The position numbers were made by a program, and so were the translations under genes. A model generated the notes under the pieces. It ran no database searches, was not told the DNA's origin, and saw nothing but the letters and a program-made list of their open reading frames with translations. A stretch of DNA of 64,000 bases from AC-32 sp963704005 (GTDB taxonomy: Bacteria; Actinomycetota; Thermoleophilia; Gaiellales; Gaiellaceae): NCBI GenBank assembly GCA_963704005.1, contig CAVPGJ010000005.1:620001-684000 (forward strand), read 5' to 3'. Shown one piece after another: positions 49,579 to 59,065 of the stretch (its first letter is position 1; each line of letters opens with the position of its first letter).

Positions 49579-50887
49579 CCCCACCGCCGTCCCGGACGCG
49601 AGCGCGATCCGCCGCCACTGGTACGGCACGGGGAACACCTGCTGGGCGCGCACGGTCATCCCGAAGAACATGACCAGGTAGGCGACGAGCGTCGAGATCG
49701 CCGCGCCCACCATCCCGTACGGCGGGATCAGCACGAAGTTGAGACCCACGTTGACCAGCGCCGCCGCCCCGGTGACGACCCAGTTGAACTGCGTCTTCTT
49801 CGCACGGCCGATGCCGATCGACATCACGTTGAACGCGATGAAGGCCGTGGCGCCGAAGACGAGCAGCGGCACGACCTCCGCGCCGCGGTGGAACCTCGGC
49901 GTCGTCAGCAGCCGCACGAGCCACGGCGCGAACAGCGACAGCGCCAGAGCAAGCCAGCACGACGCGTAGACCACGTACGTGAGCACGAACCCGTAGGTGC
50001 GCTTGGCCTCGTTGTCGTCCTTGATCGAGAAGGCAAAGGCGGGCCACGCGGTGCGCAGCGCGATCAGCAGCAGCAGCATCGCCGTCGAGAGGCGGACGCC
50101 GATCGAGTAGAGGCCGTTCTCGGCGAGCCCCTTCATCCGGATGAGGAAGAAGCGGTCGGAGAGGTCGATCACCCAGAGCGCGATCCCGGACGGCACGAGC
50201 GGCAGGCCGAAGCGCTGCATCTGGCGGAAGAGATTGCGGTCGAACTCGAGCCCGAGCTGGAAGCGCCGGTAGGCCAGCAGCACGAAGTAGACGACGAGCG
50301 TGCCGGTGAAGTTGCCGACGAGCACGCCGATCGCGCCCTTGTGCCAGACCGCGACGAGCAGGATCGTCGCGACGACCGTGATGAGCACGTTGACGAGCGT
50401 CGCGGCCACGTAGGCGACCGAGCGCTCCTCGACCCGGAACAGCGAGGTCAGCTGCTCGTAGTTCATCTGCGCCCACACCAGCACCAGCGCCGCGCGGACG
50501 AGGTTGGCGCGCGAGTCGGTCGTGAACAGGAGGTGCGAGATCTGCGGCGCGAGGATCGAGCCGACGACGAGGCCGAAGCGTGGCCATCCCCATCGTGAAC
50601 CAGAACGAGGTGCGGACCACCGTCGTCCGGCCGGCGTCGTCCTCCGCGTCGAAGTAGTAGCGGAAGAACGCCATCGAGATCCCGGCTCGCAGCACGATCA
50701 CGAGCACGACGGAGAGCGAGATCAGCGTGTCGACGGCGCCGACGTCGGCCCGGGTCAGGTAGCGCGTGATGACCGGGAGCAGGAGGACGCCGATCAGGCG
50801 CGAGACAACCGCACCCAGCCCGTAGATGGCCGAGTGCTTGCCGAGCCGCCAGAGCTGCCCCGCTAGCACAGAGGAAGTGTGTCGCAA
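49303..50887 (-). CDS. Polysaccharide flippase (Wzx/MATE-like), frameshifted
   Basis: A polytopic protein of about 12 helices. The N-terminus reads YGLGAVVSRLIGVLLLPVIT, and GVGTTGVFG-like glycines are scattered through later helices. The frame shifts near 50576: one extra base after FWFTMGMATL moves the reading away from GLVVGSILAPQISHLLF, after which ANLVRAALVLVWAQMNYEQL continues to the end. The length, 1585 nt, is 3n+1; corrected, about 527 residues. TTG 50887 is the frame limit; a GTG a few codons inside may be the real start. It would flip lipid-linked sugar units for the ligase at 48019. The long C-terminal tail is antisense to that gene. Confidence 0.78.
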
Positions 50888-50957
50888 GGCGCCGCTTGCG
50901 GCGCCGTCTCAGGGTGGGCGAGCTTTGCTCGCTCACCCGTCTGAAATGACCGGTCGA
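50888..50957 (+). repeat. Tandem double-hairpin repeat, copy D
   Basis: Hairpin 1 is the perfect GGCGCCGC/GCGGCGCC (50888-50905). Hairpin 2 is an 11-bp stem with a TTT loop (50913-50937, one wobble). The tail CTGAAATGACCGGTCGA (50941-50957) lies 50 bp before the next gene. It sits between divergent genes. Confidence 0.85.
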
Positions 50958-51007
50958 CCGGGTTGCAGTCAGTCGGAAGCGCAATAAGGCCCGGCTAGAC
51001 TCCTGCG

Positions 51008-51991
51008 GTGGCTCTGAGCGGGAAGAAGATCCTGATGACGGGCGGCGCCGGCTTCATCGGCACCTCGCTTGCGCGGCGCCTGGTCGAGGAGAACGAGATC
51101 GTGATCCTCGACAACCTGCACCGCGACTCGCTGACCGGGACCGACCTGGCGCAGCACGCGAACCTGCGCTTCGTCGAGGGCGACGTGCTCGACCTGGCGC
51201 TCCTGCGCGAGCTGGCCGAGCGCTCGACCCATCTCGTGCACATGGCCGCGATCGCCGGGGTCGACAAGGTGCTCGAGAGCCGGGTCCGGACGATGCGCGT
51301 CAACCTGATCGGCACCTACAACGTGCTCGAGGCGGCCTATGAGGCGGGCACGATCGAGCGGCTGGTCGACTTCTCGACCAGCGAGGTCTTCGGCACGCAC
51401 GCCTACAAGGTCGAGGAGACGCACGTGACGACGCAGGGCTCCGTCGGCGAGGCGCGCTGGACGTACGCGGTCTCGAAGCTCGCCGGCGAGTACCTGGCGC
51501 ACTCGTACTTCGACGAGTTCGGCCTGCCGGCGGTCTCGGTGCGGCCGTTCAACGTCTACGGGCCGGGGCAGATCGGCAGCGGCGCGATCCACCACTTCAC
51601 CGTGCGGGCGCTGGCGGGCGAGGAGCTCGTGATCCACGGCGACGGCTCGCAGATCCGCGCCTGGTGCTTCGTGGACGACATCGTCGAGGCGCTGCTCGCG
51701 ATCCTGGAGCGCGACGAGGCGGTCGGCGAGGTGTTCAACATCGGCAACCCGCGCTCGGTGGTGACGGTCTTCGACCTTGCGGCGCGGATCAAGCGGCTGG
51801 TGGGCTCCGACTCGGAGATCGTCTTCAAGCCGCTGCACTACACCGACGTCGAGATGCGGATCCCGAACGTCGACAAGGCCCGGAAGCTGCTCGAGTGGGA
51901 GCCGCGGGTCGACCTGGACGACGGCCTCGCGCGCACGATCGGCTGGTACCGCGAGCGGCGCCCCGTGCAGAGCCTGGCCTCGCAGGCGTGA
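51008..51991 (+). CDS. NAD-dependent nucleotide-sugar epimerase/dehydratase
   Basis: 327 residues from GTG 51008. The Rossmann motif is MTGGAGFIGTSLARRL, the catalytic YxxxK is in YAVSKLAGEYL, and RPFNVYGPGQIGSGAIHHF and WCFVDDIVEALL are extended-SDR landmarks. It could be an epimerase, decarboxylase or dehydratase; the Ser/Thr of the catalytic triad is within DFSTSEVFG, which is seen in UDP-glucuronate decarboxylases and dTDP-glucose 4,6-dehydratases. It overlaps the next gene (GTGA). Confidence 0.88.
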   Translation: MALSGKKILMTGGAGFIGTSLARRLVEENEIVILDNLHRDSLTGTDLAQHANLRFVEGDVLDLALLRELAERSTHLVHMAAIAGVDKVLESRVRTMRVNLIGTYNVLEAAYEAGTIERLVDFSTSEVFGTHAYKVEETHVTTQGSVGEARWTYAVSKLAGEYLAHSYFDEFGLPAVSVRPFNVYGPGQIGSGAIHHFTVRALAGEELVIHGDGSQIRAWCFVDDIVEALLAILERDEAVGEVFNIGNPRSVVTVFDLAARIKRLVGSDSEIVFKPLHYTDVEMRIPNVDKARKLLEWEPRVDLDDGLARTIGWYRERRPVQSLASQA

Positions 51992-53562
51992 AGTTCCTGC
52001 TCGTGGCCGCGGCGCTGGCCGTCGTGGCCGTGCCGGGAGCTTCGGCGCGTGGGACGGCCCCGCCGGTGCTGCTGGCCTACGGGCCGGCGGTGATCAGCCC
52101 GAACGGGAACGGCGTCCACGACGACGTGACCCTGCGCGTGAGGGCCGCGCCGGGGTCGGAGCTCGGGCTGCGGGCCTACGTCTGGGGCGGCCGGCTCCAC
52201 GGCTGGCGGCGGCTCCTCACCGGCGTCACGGTCAGTGCGTCGCCTTCCGGCGAGGCGGTCGCCACATGGGGCGGCACCACCGCCGACGGCCGCACGCTCC
52301 GGGACGGGAGCTACCTCGTAACACTGTGTTACAAGGATCCGGGGGCGCGGCTCCCTCCGGTGATTCCGGCGGCGGAGCAGCGGCCCGGCGCCGCGGAGGC
52401 GACGGTCTCGCGGCCGCCGTGGCGCTTCGCCGGCTGCCTCGCGCGGCCGCGGGTCGTGCGGGTCGAGCGGCTGGCGGCCTACGTCAACTCGACCGGGAGC
52501 TTCGAGCCGGGCGCGCACCCGCCGCTTGTCGTCTCGGCCGACCGCGGGCGGGCGAGCGTGCAGCTCGAGCAGGACTGCTCGGGCCGCCGCTTTCCCGCGG
52601 GCGAGCTCCCCCGGGGTCAGACCCCGGGCCTCTACCACTACGTCGTCACCGATCCCGCCGGCGACGTGGCCGAGGCGCCGGTCGTCGTGCGCAACGGCGC
52701 CTCCCCGCTCGACCGCCCGCCGCCGCACACCGCGCTCGTCGTCTACCCGTACCTGACCTGGCGCGCCTACAACGGCTACGACGCGAACCTGAACGGGATT
52801 CCCGACAGCTGGTACCAGTTCTGGCGGCAGCGGCGGGTCTCGCTGGTCGGGACGATCCTCCCCGGTGGGCGCGAAGACGACTTCAAGGCGACGGTCGGCT
52901 TCTCGCGCTGGCTCTGCTCGCGCGCGCCGCGCGTCCAGAGCGTGACCGACGTCGAGCTCGGCCGGCTGCCGCTGCAGGCGCTGCGTCGCTACGCGGCCGT
53001 GATCTTCCCGGGCCACAGCGAGTACTACGTGCCCTCGACCTGGGAGAAGCTGCGCCGCTACCGCGACGGCGGCGGCAACCTCGTCTTCCTGAACGCGAAC
53101 CCGTTCTACCGCCAGGTGCGGCTCGACCGCGCGCACAACGCGATGGTGATGACCGACCTCGACGCACGCGACCGGGGCTACTCCGACTTCGCGCTCGCCG
53201 GGGTCGGCTACGACGGCTGCTGCTTCCCGCCCTCGCACGCGGTTCGCCTGGTCGCGGCGACCGGCGCCGCCTATGCGCGGGTGCGCTGGCTCTTCCGCGG
53301 CACCGGGATCGGCCCGGGCCAGAGCTTCGGCTACGCGGGCTCGGAGAGCGACCGGATCGACCCGCAGCTGACGCCGCACGACCACGTGGTCGCCGCGGAG
53401 GCGATCATCGCCGGCAACTACGGCGTCGTGAACGCGACCATGACCTGGTCGCAGGCCGGGCGCGGCCAGGTCTTCGCAACCGGCAACTACGACTTCCTGC
53501 GCATGCGCAGGTCGGTGACATGGCCGCTCCTCGACAACGTCTGGCGCAGGCTGGTCTCGTAG
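51988..53562 (+). CDS. Secreted protein with FlgD-Ig-like start and N,N-dimethylformamidase-like domain
   Basis: 524 residues from GTG 51988. Signal peptide VKFLLVAAALAVVAVPGASA, then an Ig-like segment (ISPNGNGVHDDVTLRV). From about residue 245 the sequence resembles the large-subunit C-terminal domain of N,N-dimethylformamidase: LTWRAYNGYDANLNGIPDSW, a VQSVTDVELG segment, FPGHSEYYVPSTWEKLRRYR and GGGNLVFLNANPFYR. This glutamine-amidotransferase-like fold is common in secreted proteins of unknown role. Enzymatic activity is unproven. Confidence 0.7.
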   Translation: MKFLLVAAALAVVAVPGASARGTAPPVLLAYGPAVISPNGNGVHDDVTLRVRAAPGSELGLRAYVWGGRLHGWRRLLTGVTVSASPSGEAVATWGGTTADGRTLRDGSYLVTLCYKDPGARLPPVIPAAEQRPGAAEATVSRPPWRFAGCLARPRVVRVERLAAYVNSTGSFEPGAHPPLVVSADRGRASVQLEQDCSGRRFPAGELPRGQTPGLYHYVVTDPAGDVAEAPVVVRNGASPLDRPPPHTALVVYPYLTWRAYNGYDANLNGIPDSWYQFWRQRRVSLVGTILPGGREDDFKATVGFSRWLCSRAPRVQSVTDVELGRLPLQALRRYAAVIFPGHSEYYVPSTWEKLRRYRDGGGNLVFLNANPFYRQVRLDRAHNAMVMTDLDARDRGYSDFALAGVGYDGCCFPPSHAVRLVAATGAAYARVRWLFRGTGIGPGQSFGYAGSESDRIDPQLTPHDHVVAAEAIIAGNYGVVNATMTWSQAGRGQVFATGNYDFLRMRRSVTWPLLDNVWRRLVS

Positions 53563-54929
53563 CGGTCGCGCTGCTGGCGGGCTGCGGCTCGTCGGCGCCG
53601 ACGCCGAGCGGAGCGACGCTTCGGCTCGCGCTGCCGCTGATCCCTCGCACGGTGGACCCCGCGAAGGCGGGCGACCTGCCGTCGCTGAACGTGGCGCACG
53701 AGCTCTACTCGGGGCTGACCCGCTTCAAGGGGACGGGCGTCGTGCCGGACCTGGCGCAGTCGTGGGAACACAACGCGGACGGCAGCGTCTGGACGTTCCA
53801 CCTGCGCAAGAACCTGCGCTGGAGCGACGACCGGCCGATCACCGCCGCGGACTTCCGGCGCTCATGGCTGCGAGCGCTCAGGCCCGCGACGAAGGCGCCC
53901 CTCGCCGGGCCCGACCTCGGGATCGTGAGAGGCGCCCGCGGCTACCACGCGACCGGCCGCGGCCCCGTCGGTGTCGAGGTGCTCGACCCGCACACGCTGC
54001 GCGTGACGCTCCAGCACCCGATCCCGTGGCTCGACCAGCTCGTCGCCCACCCGATCGCGGCGGCCTACCGGCCGGACGCGTACAGCGGTCCCTTCCGTCT
54101 CGCCAAACGCCTCGTCCTGGAGCGAAACCTCAACTACTGGAACGTCGGCAAGGTGAAGCCCGCCAGGCTCGTCCTGACGACGTCGACGAAGGGCGCCGAC
54201 GCGATCCTCCCGCGCGGCACGTTCCCGCCGGGTCTTCCGTGGGTGCAGACCGCGACGCCGCCGGCGGGGCCCGGCTGGAAGACCCTGCCGACGCTCTCGC
54301 TGCAACTGCTGTGGACGACAAGGGCTGCCCACGCGGGGGGCTACGGCGGAGCAGAAGCCGCTGTGCTCGGGAGCTCCTTCGTTCCCAGAGCCATGCCGGG
54401 GTCTGGCGAGCTCACCTCTCACGGGGCAGCCGTCGGGCTGTGGTTCGCGCTCCCCCACAGCCACTTCGCAGTCGCGTACACGAAGGAGGACGCGCTCGCT
54501 CCCAAGGCACTTCTCATGGCGAAAGAACGGTTCGGTCACAAGCTCGTCGTGCGGCGGCCGTACGAGACGGCGGCAGCGCTTGTGCAAGGCGCTCCAACGC
54601 GGAAGGACGTCGATCTCGTCTTGCTGGGCTGGAGCCCGAAAATCTTCGACGAGTACAACATCCTCGACCTCTTTCCCTGCGGGAGCGCATTCAACGTCGC
54701 GCATTCGTGCGAGCCGTCGTACGACGCGCTGATGCGGCGCGCGGTGCGAACGCTCGACGACGGCGCGCGCCTGCGGATCGAGCAAGAGCTTCTCGACAGG
54801 CTCGGTTCGTCAGGTGTGGCGACGGTGCTGGCGAACCCCCCGGAGCACGTGTGGCTCAGGCCGGGGGTGCGCGGGTTCTCGTGGTCGCCGATCGGGTTCT
54901 ACGAGCTCGACGGCATGACGCGCTCGTAG
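53520..54929 (+). CDS. Lipoprotein solute-binding protein of a peptide-type ABC transporter (family 5)
   Basis: 469 residues from ATG 53520, overlapping the previous gene by 43 bp. The lipobox LLAGC places the lipidated Cys at residue 22. ALPLIPRTVDPAKAGDLPSL, HELYSGLTRFKGTGVVPDLA and WEHNADGSVWTFHLRKNLRW are typical of DppA/OppA binding proteins. No permease or ATPase genes of that system are adjacent. The 3' end overlaps the opposite-strand glycosyltransferase by 31 bp. Confidence 0.85.
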   Translation: MAAPRQRLAQAGLVAVALLAGCGSSAPTPSGATLRLALPLIPRTVDPAKAGDLPSLNVAHELYSGLTRFKGTGVVPDLAQSWEHNADGSVWTFHLRKNLRWSDDRPITAADFRRSWLRALRPATKAPLAGPDLGIVRGARGYHATGRGPVGVEVLDPHTLRVTLQHPIPWLDQLVAHPIAAAYRPDAYSGPFRLAKRLVLERNLNYWNVGKVKPARLVLTTSTKGADAILPRGTFPPGLPWVQTATPPAGPGWKTLPTLSLQLLWTTRAAHAGGYGGAEAAVLGSSFVPRAMPGSGELTSHGAAVGLWFALPHSHFAVAYTKEDALAPKALLMAKERFGHKLVVRRPYETAAALVQGAPTRKDVDLVLLGWSPKIFDEYNILDLFPCGSAFNVAHSCEPSYDALMRRAVRTLDDGARLRIEQELLDRLGSSGVATVLANPPEHVWLRPGVRGFSWSPIGFYELDGMTRS

Positions 54930-55885
54930 ATATCCAGCACCTGCCGCGCGACCGTGGTGTGCGCGTGGACGCGCTCGACGTACTCGCGGCTCTGGCGGCC
55001 GAGCTCCGGTAGCGACTCGCGCACCTCGACCAGGCCGGCGAGCACGTCCTCGAGGCTCGACGCATCCGCCCGGACGAGCGGCAGCGGCAGCCCGAACGCC
55101 TGCTCCGTCTCGGCGGCCGCCTCCTCGTCGAGGTGGACGACGACCGGCTTGGCCAGCGCCATCGACTCGATCGCGAGCATTCCGTACCAGCCGACGCGCA
55201 GCTGGTCGATCACGACGTCGGCAGCCGCGTAGCGCAGGCGCGCCTCGCGGTTCGGCACGCCCTCGATCAGATCGAGCTCGACCGGAGCGCCGCGCGCCCG
55301 CAGCGACTCGACCGCGGCCAACACGGCGTCCGTGCCCTTGACCGCCCGCTTGCTCGGCGCGTGCGCGATCCGCAGCACCGGCCCCGGCTCGACCGGCGAC
55401 GGCTGCCAGTCGTCGAGCACGATCGCCGGAGGGATGACGTCGTATTCCGGCCAGCGCCCGCGCGGCGCCAGCCGCCGCGTCAGGTAGCTGCCGACGATCA
55501 CCGCGTCCGCCCGGCGCAGGTAGCGGACCTCAGACGCGTGCCGGCTGCGCAGGTCGGACCCCCAGGACTGGAAGACGATCCCCTTGCGCAGGAGCCGCAG
55601 CGCCGGCAGGTTCAGCTTCTTCGGCAGCAGCGTCAGGCCCGCGTGGAAGTGGAAGACGTCGAACTGCCGCGCCGCCCACGCGAACGCCTGGAACTGCTTC
55701 GGCAGGTTCAGCGGCAGGTTCGAGAGCCGGCTCGTGTCGCGGAGCTGGAGGTTGATGTCGAAGCCGCGCTCGAACGGCCGCTCGTTGAAAACGAGCAGCG
55801 TGCTCTCGACGCCGAGCTCCCGCAGGCCCTGTGAGATCGCGCCCGGCCCCCCGGCGATGTTGATCGGGGAGTGGAGGACCTTCAC
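54899..55885 (-). CDS. Glycosyltransferase family 4-like protein
   Basis: 328 residues. N-terminal NIAGGPGAISQGLRELGVES is a GT-B donor/acceptor loop. The C-terminal half has RIAHAPSKRAVKGTDAVLAA, LIEGVPNREARLRYAAADVV and YGMLAIESMALAKPVVVHL, the EX7E-type region of GT4 enzymes. It probably transfers a sugar during synthesis of the surface glycan. Its start overlaps the ATP-grasp gene stop by four bases (same strand). Confidence 0.85.
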   Translation of the reverse strand: MKVLHSPINIAGGPGAISQGLRELGVESTLLVFNERPFERGFDINLQLRDTSRLSNLPLNLPKQFQAFAWAARQFDVFHFHAGLTLLPKKLNLPALRLLRKGIVFQSWGSDLRSRHASEVRYLRRADAVIVGSYLTRRLAPRGRWPEYDVIPPAIVLDDWQPSPVEPGPVLRIAHAPSKRAVKGTDAVLAAVESLRARGAPVELDLIEGVPNREARLRYAAADVVIDQLRVGWYGMLAIESMALAKPVVVHLDEEAAAETEQAFGLPLPLVRADASSLEDVLAGLVEVRESLPELGRQSREYVERVHAHTTVARQVLDIYERVMPSSS

Positions 55886-57093
55886 GCCAGCGCGTGTTCG
55901 ACGACGATCTCGACGTCGAGCACGCGCAGGGCGCGGTCGGTCAGCTCGTCGAGCTCGGCCTCGCTCCCGGCGGTCAGGAGCAGGTACCCGAGCCGCTCGG
56001 CGCCGGACGTCATCGGCGGGAGCGTCATCCCCTCGCGCCAGTAGAAGCCGGCCTCGTGGACGCCGTCCAGCTCGAGCGCGGGGGCGGCGTTCAGGCGGAC
56101 GATCCGCCCGGACGGCGCGACGACGAAGCGCACCTGGCCGACCGGCGCGACCGGCTCGCCCGGCTCGAGGTCGCCCGGGGTCAGACCCCCGAGCGCGCGC
56201 AGGGTCTCGGCGCGGATCGCGTCGAAGCCGGTCACGAGCTTCGCCAGCTCCGCGTCCTTGCCGCCGCCGAGCCGGGCGCCGACCTCGATCACGAATGCGC
56301 CGGCCGGCTCGACGCGCACCTGCACATACGAGGGTCCGGTCTCGAGGCCGACCGCGCTGCTCGCGCGGTGCGCCAGCTCGAACAGCCCGCGCTCCTCCTC
56401 CGATGAGAGGCCCGACGGGAAGCGGTGCGCGATGCAGACGCCGAGCGGCGGCGGTGGGTGCAGCCGGCGCTTGGTGACGCTCATCGGGAAGTACTCGCCG
56501 TCGAGCAGGAAGCCGTTGATCGTCAGCTCGTCGCCGTCGAGATAGCGCTCGAGCACAACCGCCCCCGCGCGCGAGGCCGCCACGGCCCGATCGAACGCGG
56601 CGGGCAGCTCCTCTGCCGAGTGCACCTCCGTGACACCACGCTGCGCCGAGCCGTCCGCCGGCTTGACGACGACCGGGCCGCCGAGCTCCTCGAACGCGGC
56701 GCGCGCGTCGTCGGGGCCGGTGATCTCGCGGCCGCCGGCCAGCGGCACCCCGGCCGCCTCGAACGCGGCCCGCATCCGGCGCTTGTCGGCCACAATCTCC
56801 GCGGTCGTCACCGGCAGGCCGGGGAGGCCGAGCCGCTCGGCCAGGCGGGCCGTGGGGAGCACGGCCTGGTCGGAGCCCATCGTCGCGACGGCATCGGGCT
56901 CGACTCCTCGCTCTCGCAAGGCGGCGAGCACGCCTTCGACATCGCTGAAGTCGTGGACGATCCCGAGCTCGGCCTCGGCCAAGAGGGGCGCGGTCTCGGC
57001 GCCGTCCACGACGCAGACCTCGTGCCCGAGCGCGCGCGCCTGCTCGAGCAGGCCGAGCTGCGAGCGCGAGCCGCCGATCAGGACGAAAGCCAT
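55882..57093 (-). CDS. ATP-grasp ligase of unknown substrate
   Basis: 403 residues. The N-terminal preATP-grasp domain reads FVLIGGSRSQLGLLEQARAL. ATP-binding residues occur in GGPVVVKPADGSAQRGVTEV and VVLERYLDGDELTINGFL, and the metal ligands in FVIEVGARLGGGKDAELAKL. It resembles carbamoyl-phosphate-synthase-like ligases and amino-acid/sugar ligases. It sits between a glycosyltransferase and a sugar epimerase with short overlaps, which suggests ligation of an amino acid or carboxylate onto a surface sugar. Confidence 0.82.
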   Translation of the reverse strand: MAFVLIGGSRSQLGLLEQARALGHEVCVVDGAETAPLLAEAELGIVHDFSDVEGVLAALRERGVEPDAVATMGSDQAVLPTARLAERLGLPGLPVTTAEIVADKRRMRAAFEAAGVPLAGGREITGPDDARAAFEELGGPVVVKPADGSAQRGVTEVHSAEELPAAFDRAVAASRAGAVVLERYLDGDELTINGFLLDGEYFPMSVTKRRLHPPPPLGVCIAHRFPSGLSSEEERGLFELAHRASSAVGLETGPSYVQVRVEPAGAFVIEVGARLGGGKDAELAKLVTGFDAIRAETLRALGGLTPGDLEPGEPVAPVGQVRFVVAPSGRIVRLNAAPALELDGVHEAGFYWREGMTLPPMTSGAERLGYLLLTAGSEAELDELTDRALRVLDVEIVVEHALA

Positions 57094-57944
57094 CAGGCAG
57101 CTCGGCGCGAAGACTCCAGCAGCAGCCGCATCCCTTCCTCGAGGCCGACCTCGGGCCGCCAGCCGAGCGCGCGCAGCCGCTCGACGCGGATGCGCGGGGT
57201 GACGCGGCCGGGCGGCGGCTCGACCTCGTCGACGAGGTCCGGCGAAGCGCCCGCCACCTCGCAGGCGAGCCGTGCCGTGTCGGCGAGCGAGAGCGGGTCG
57301 GCGTCGGAGCCGACGTTGAAGACGCCCTCCTCGCCCGACTCGAGCACGAGCCGGATCGCCCGCGCCACGTCGCCGATCCAGCACCACGAGCGCGCCTCGC
57401 CGCGGAAGGCCGGGATCCGCTCGCCCCGCTCTGCCTGCTGCAGCATCGTCGGCAGCGCGCCCTTGCCCTGCGCGGTCTCGACGCCCGGGCCGTAGGGGTT
57501 GGCGATCCGCAGCACGACGAGCCGCCCGGGCGCGTACAGGCGGGCGGTCTGCTCGCCCCACCACTTGGTCAGCGCGTAGAGGCTCGCCGGGGCGGGCGGG
57601 GTTTCCTCGTCGGCGGCCGCGACGGCGCCGTAGACGTCGGCCGTCGAGACGTACGCGAGGCGGGCGCCGTGCGCGGCGCAGGCGCGGGCGACGAACGTGG
57701 TGGCGAGCACGTTCGAGCGCAGCGCCAGCAGCGGCTCCTCCTCGCAGCGCACGACGCCGATGCGGGCAGCGGCGTGCAGAACGACTTCCTCTCCGGCGAC
57801 CGCAGACTCGGCCACGCCGGGCTCGGCAAGGTCACCGTCGCCCCGCTCGAGCGCATGGACCTCGTACGATCGCTCCCCGTGACGCAGCTCCTCCACGAGC
57901 GCGCGCCCGACGAAGCCGGAGGCTCCCGTGACCAGGACTCTCAT
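57093..57944 (-). CDS. NAD-dependent sugar epimerase/dehydratase
   Basis: 283 residues from ATG 57944. NAD motif VTGASGFVGRALVEEL, catalytic YALTKWWGEQTARLY (YxxxK) with Ser in YVSTADVYG, and RIANPYGPGV. It is an extended-SDR enzyme of surface-sugar synthesis. Its stop overlaps the ATP-grasp start (TGATG). The promoter region is shared with the divergent lipoprotein gene. Confidence 0.88.
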   Translation of the reverse strand: MRVLVTGASGFVGRALVEELRHGERSYEVHALERGDGDLAEPGVAESAVAGEEVVLHAAARIGVVRCEEEPLLALRSNVLATTFVARACAAHGARLAYVSTADVYGAVAAADEETPPAPASLYALTKWWGEQTARLYAPGRLVVLRIANPYGPGVETAQGKGALPTMLQQAERGERIPAFRGEARSWCWIGDVARAIRLVLESGEEGVFNVGSDADPLSLADTARLACEVAGASPDLVDEVEPPPGRVTPRIRVERLRALGWRPEVGLEEGMRLLLESSRRAA

Positions 57945-57953
57945 CGCGGGCGA

Positions 57954-58434
57954 GTCTACTGGCGCGCCTGCGCCCTCCTGGCGGCGCTCGCGCTGGCCGG
58001 CTGCCACGGCTCGAAGCAGCAGCCGGGGCCGCCACCGCCGTCGCCGAAGCTCTCGTTCCGCGCGCTCGACGCGCAGCAGCAGCGGCTCGTCGCCGACTAC
58101 GAGCCCGTCAGCCGCGCGCTGACTGGGTACGAGCTCGCTTACCGGGACGGGAAGGGGCTCGGCGCCCGGACGAGCGCGCTGCGCGGAGCCGTCCTGAGGC
58201 GCGCTCGGCCGGCTCCGCCGCGACCCGGCAACCGGCGGGACCGCTGGCGCCAAGCGCCTGCTCGTCGCCGGCCTCGCTGCCCGCGCCCGCGCGCTCGAGC
58301 TCCGGCCGCGGAGCCCGGCGTACCTCCGCGCCTGGAACCGCTCGGTCGTGGACGCCCGCCGCGCGCTCACGCTGCTGCAGGACATCCGCGACCGCGAACG
58401 CCTGATCCCGCTGCCGGAGGACTCGATCAGCTAA
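57954..58434 (+). CDS. Small lipoprotein-like protein, frameshifted, start uncertain
   Basis: The frame reads VYWRACALLAALALAGCHGS, a lipobox-type signal, then a proline-rich linker (KQQPGPPPPSPKLS). After ARTSALRGAVL an extra base near 58196 shifts the frame. Corrected it continues GALGRLRRDPATGGTAGAKR and LRAWNRSVVDARRALTLLQD to a stop at 58434. Length from 57954 is 3n+1. No ATG, GTG or TTG is available in the first frame after the divergent gene, so the true start is unclear. The rest is helical; no family is recognised. Confidence 0.5.
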
Positions 58435-58449
58435 GGACTTGACGAGCGA

Positions 58450-58471
58450 AGTAAGTGACTGATAACTTACT
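58450..58471 (+). promoter_or_regulatory. TetR operator (palindrome) upstream of the regulator
   Basis: AGTAAGT-N8-ACTTACT, a perfect 7-bp inverted repeat, 8 bp before the GTG of the TetR gene. The left half with the flanking bases AAGTAAGTGACTGAT is repeated (one mismatch) in front of the efflux gene at 59051. Confidence 0.75.
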
Positions 58472-58479
58472 CGGCACCA

Positions 58480-59031
58480 GTGGTTTCGACGACACGCAAA
58501 ACGGCCGAGGAGCGGCGCGAGCAGATTCTCGCCGCGGCGCTCGAGGAGTTCGGCGAGCACGGGCTTCACGGGACGACGACCGAGGCGATCGCACGCCGGG
58601 TCGGTGTCTCGCAGCCTTACGTCTTCCGGCTCTTCGGAACGAAGAAGCAGCTCTACCTCGAGGTCGTGCGCCGCTGCCTGCGCGACACGCTGCAGCGGTT
58701 CCAGGATGCCTCCGCCGGCAAGAGCGGCGAAGAGGCGCTCCATGCGATGGGGATGGCCTACCGCGGACTGCTCACCGACCGGCTCCGGCTGCGTGCACAG
58801 ATGCGGGCCTACGCCGATTGCGACGACGACGACGTTCGGAAGGTCGTGCGCGACGGCTACGGCGAGCTCGTCAGGTACGTCGAACGCGTCTCGGGTGCGA
58901 CGCCGGACCGGGTCAGGGACTTCTTCGCGTTCGGGATGCTCCTCAACGTCTTCGCGTCGATGGACCTGCTCGAGCACCGCGCGCCGTGGGCGAAGCAGCT
59001 CCTCGAGGTCTCGCTGGGGCCGAAGCAATGA
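58480..59031 (+). CDS. TetR/AcrR-family transcriptional repressor
   Basis: 183 residues from GTG 58480. The DNA-binding domain reads REQILAAALEEFGEHGLHGT then TTEAIARRVGVSQPYVFRLF and GTKKQLYLEVV. The C-terminal ligand domain is divergent. Palindromic sites in front of it and in front of the MFS gene next to it indicate self-control and control of that pump. Confidence 0.92.
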   Translation: MVSTTRKTAEERREQILAAALEEFGEHGLHGTTTEAIARRVGVSQPYVFRLFGTKKQLYLEVVRRCLRDTLQRFQDASAGKSGEEALHAMGMAYRGLLTDRLRLRAQMRAYADCDDDDVRKVVRDGYGELVRYVERVSGATPDRVRDFFAFGMLLNVFASMDLLEHRAPWAKQLLEVSLGPKQ

Positions 59032-59050
59032 CCACTCTTTTTTCGGGAGC

Positions 59051-59065
59051 AAGTAAGTGACCGAT
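59051..59065 (+). promoter_or_regulatory. TetR half-site in front of the efflux gene
   Basis: AAGTAAGTGACCGAT differs by one base from the left half of the operator at 58450 (58449-58463). The right arm is not obvious. It lies 25 bp before the ATG at 59090. Confidence 0.6.
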
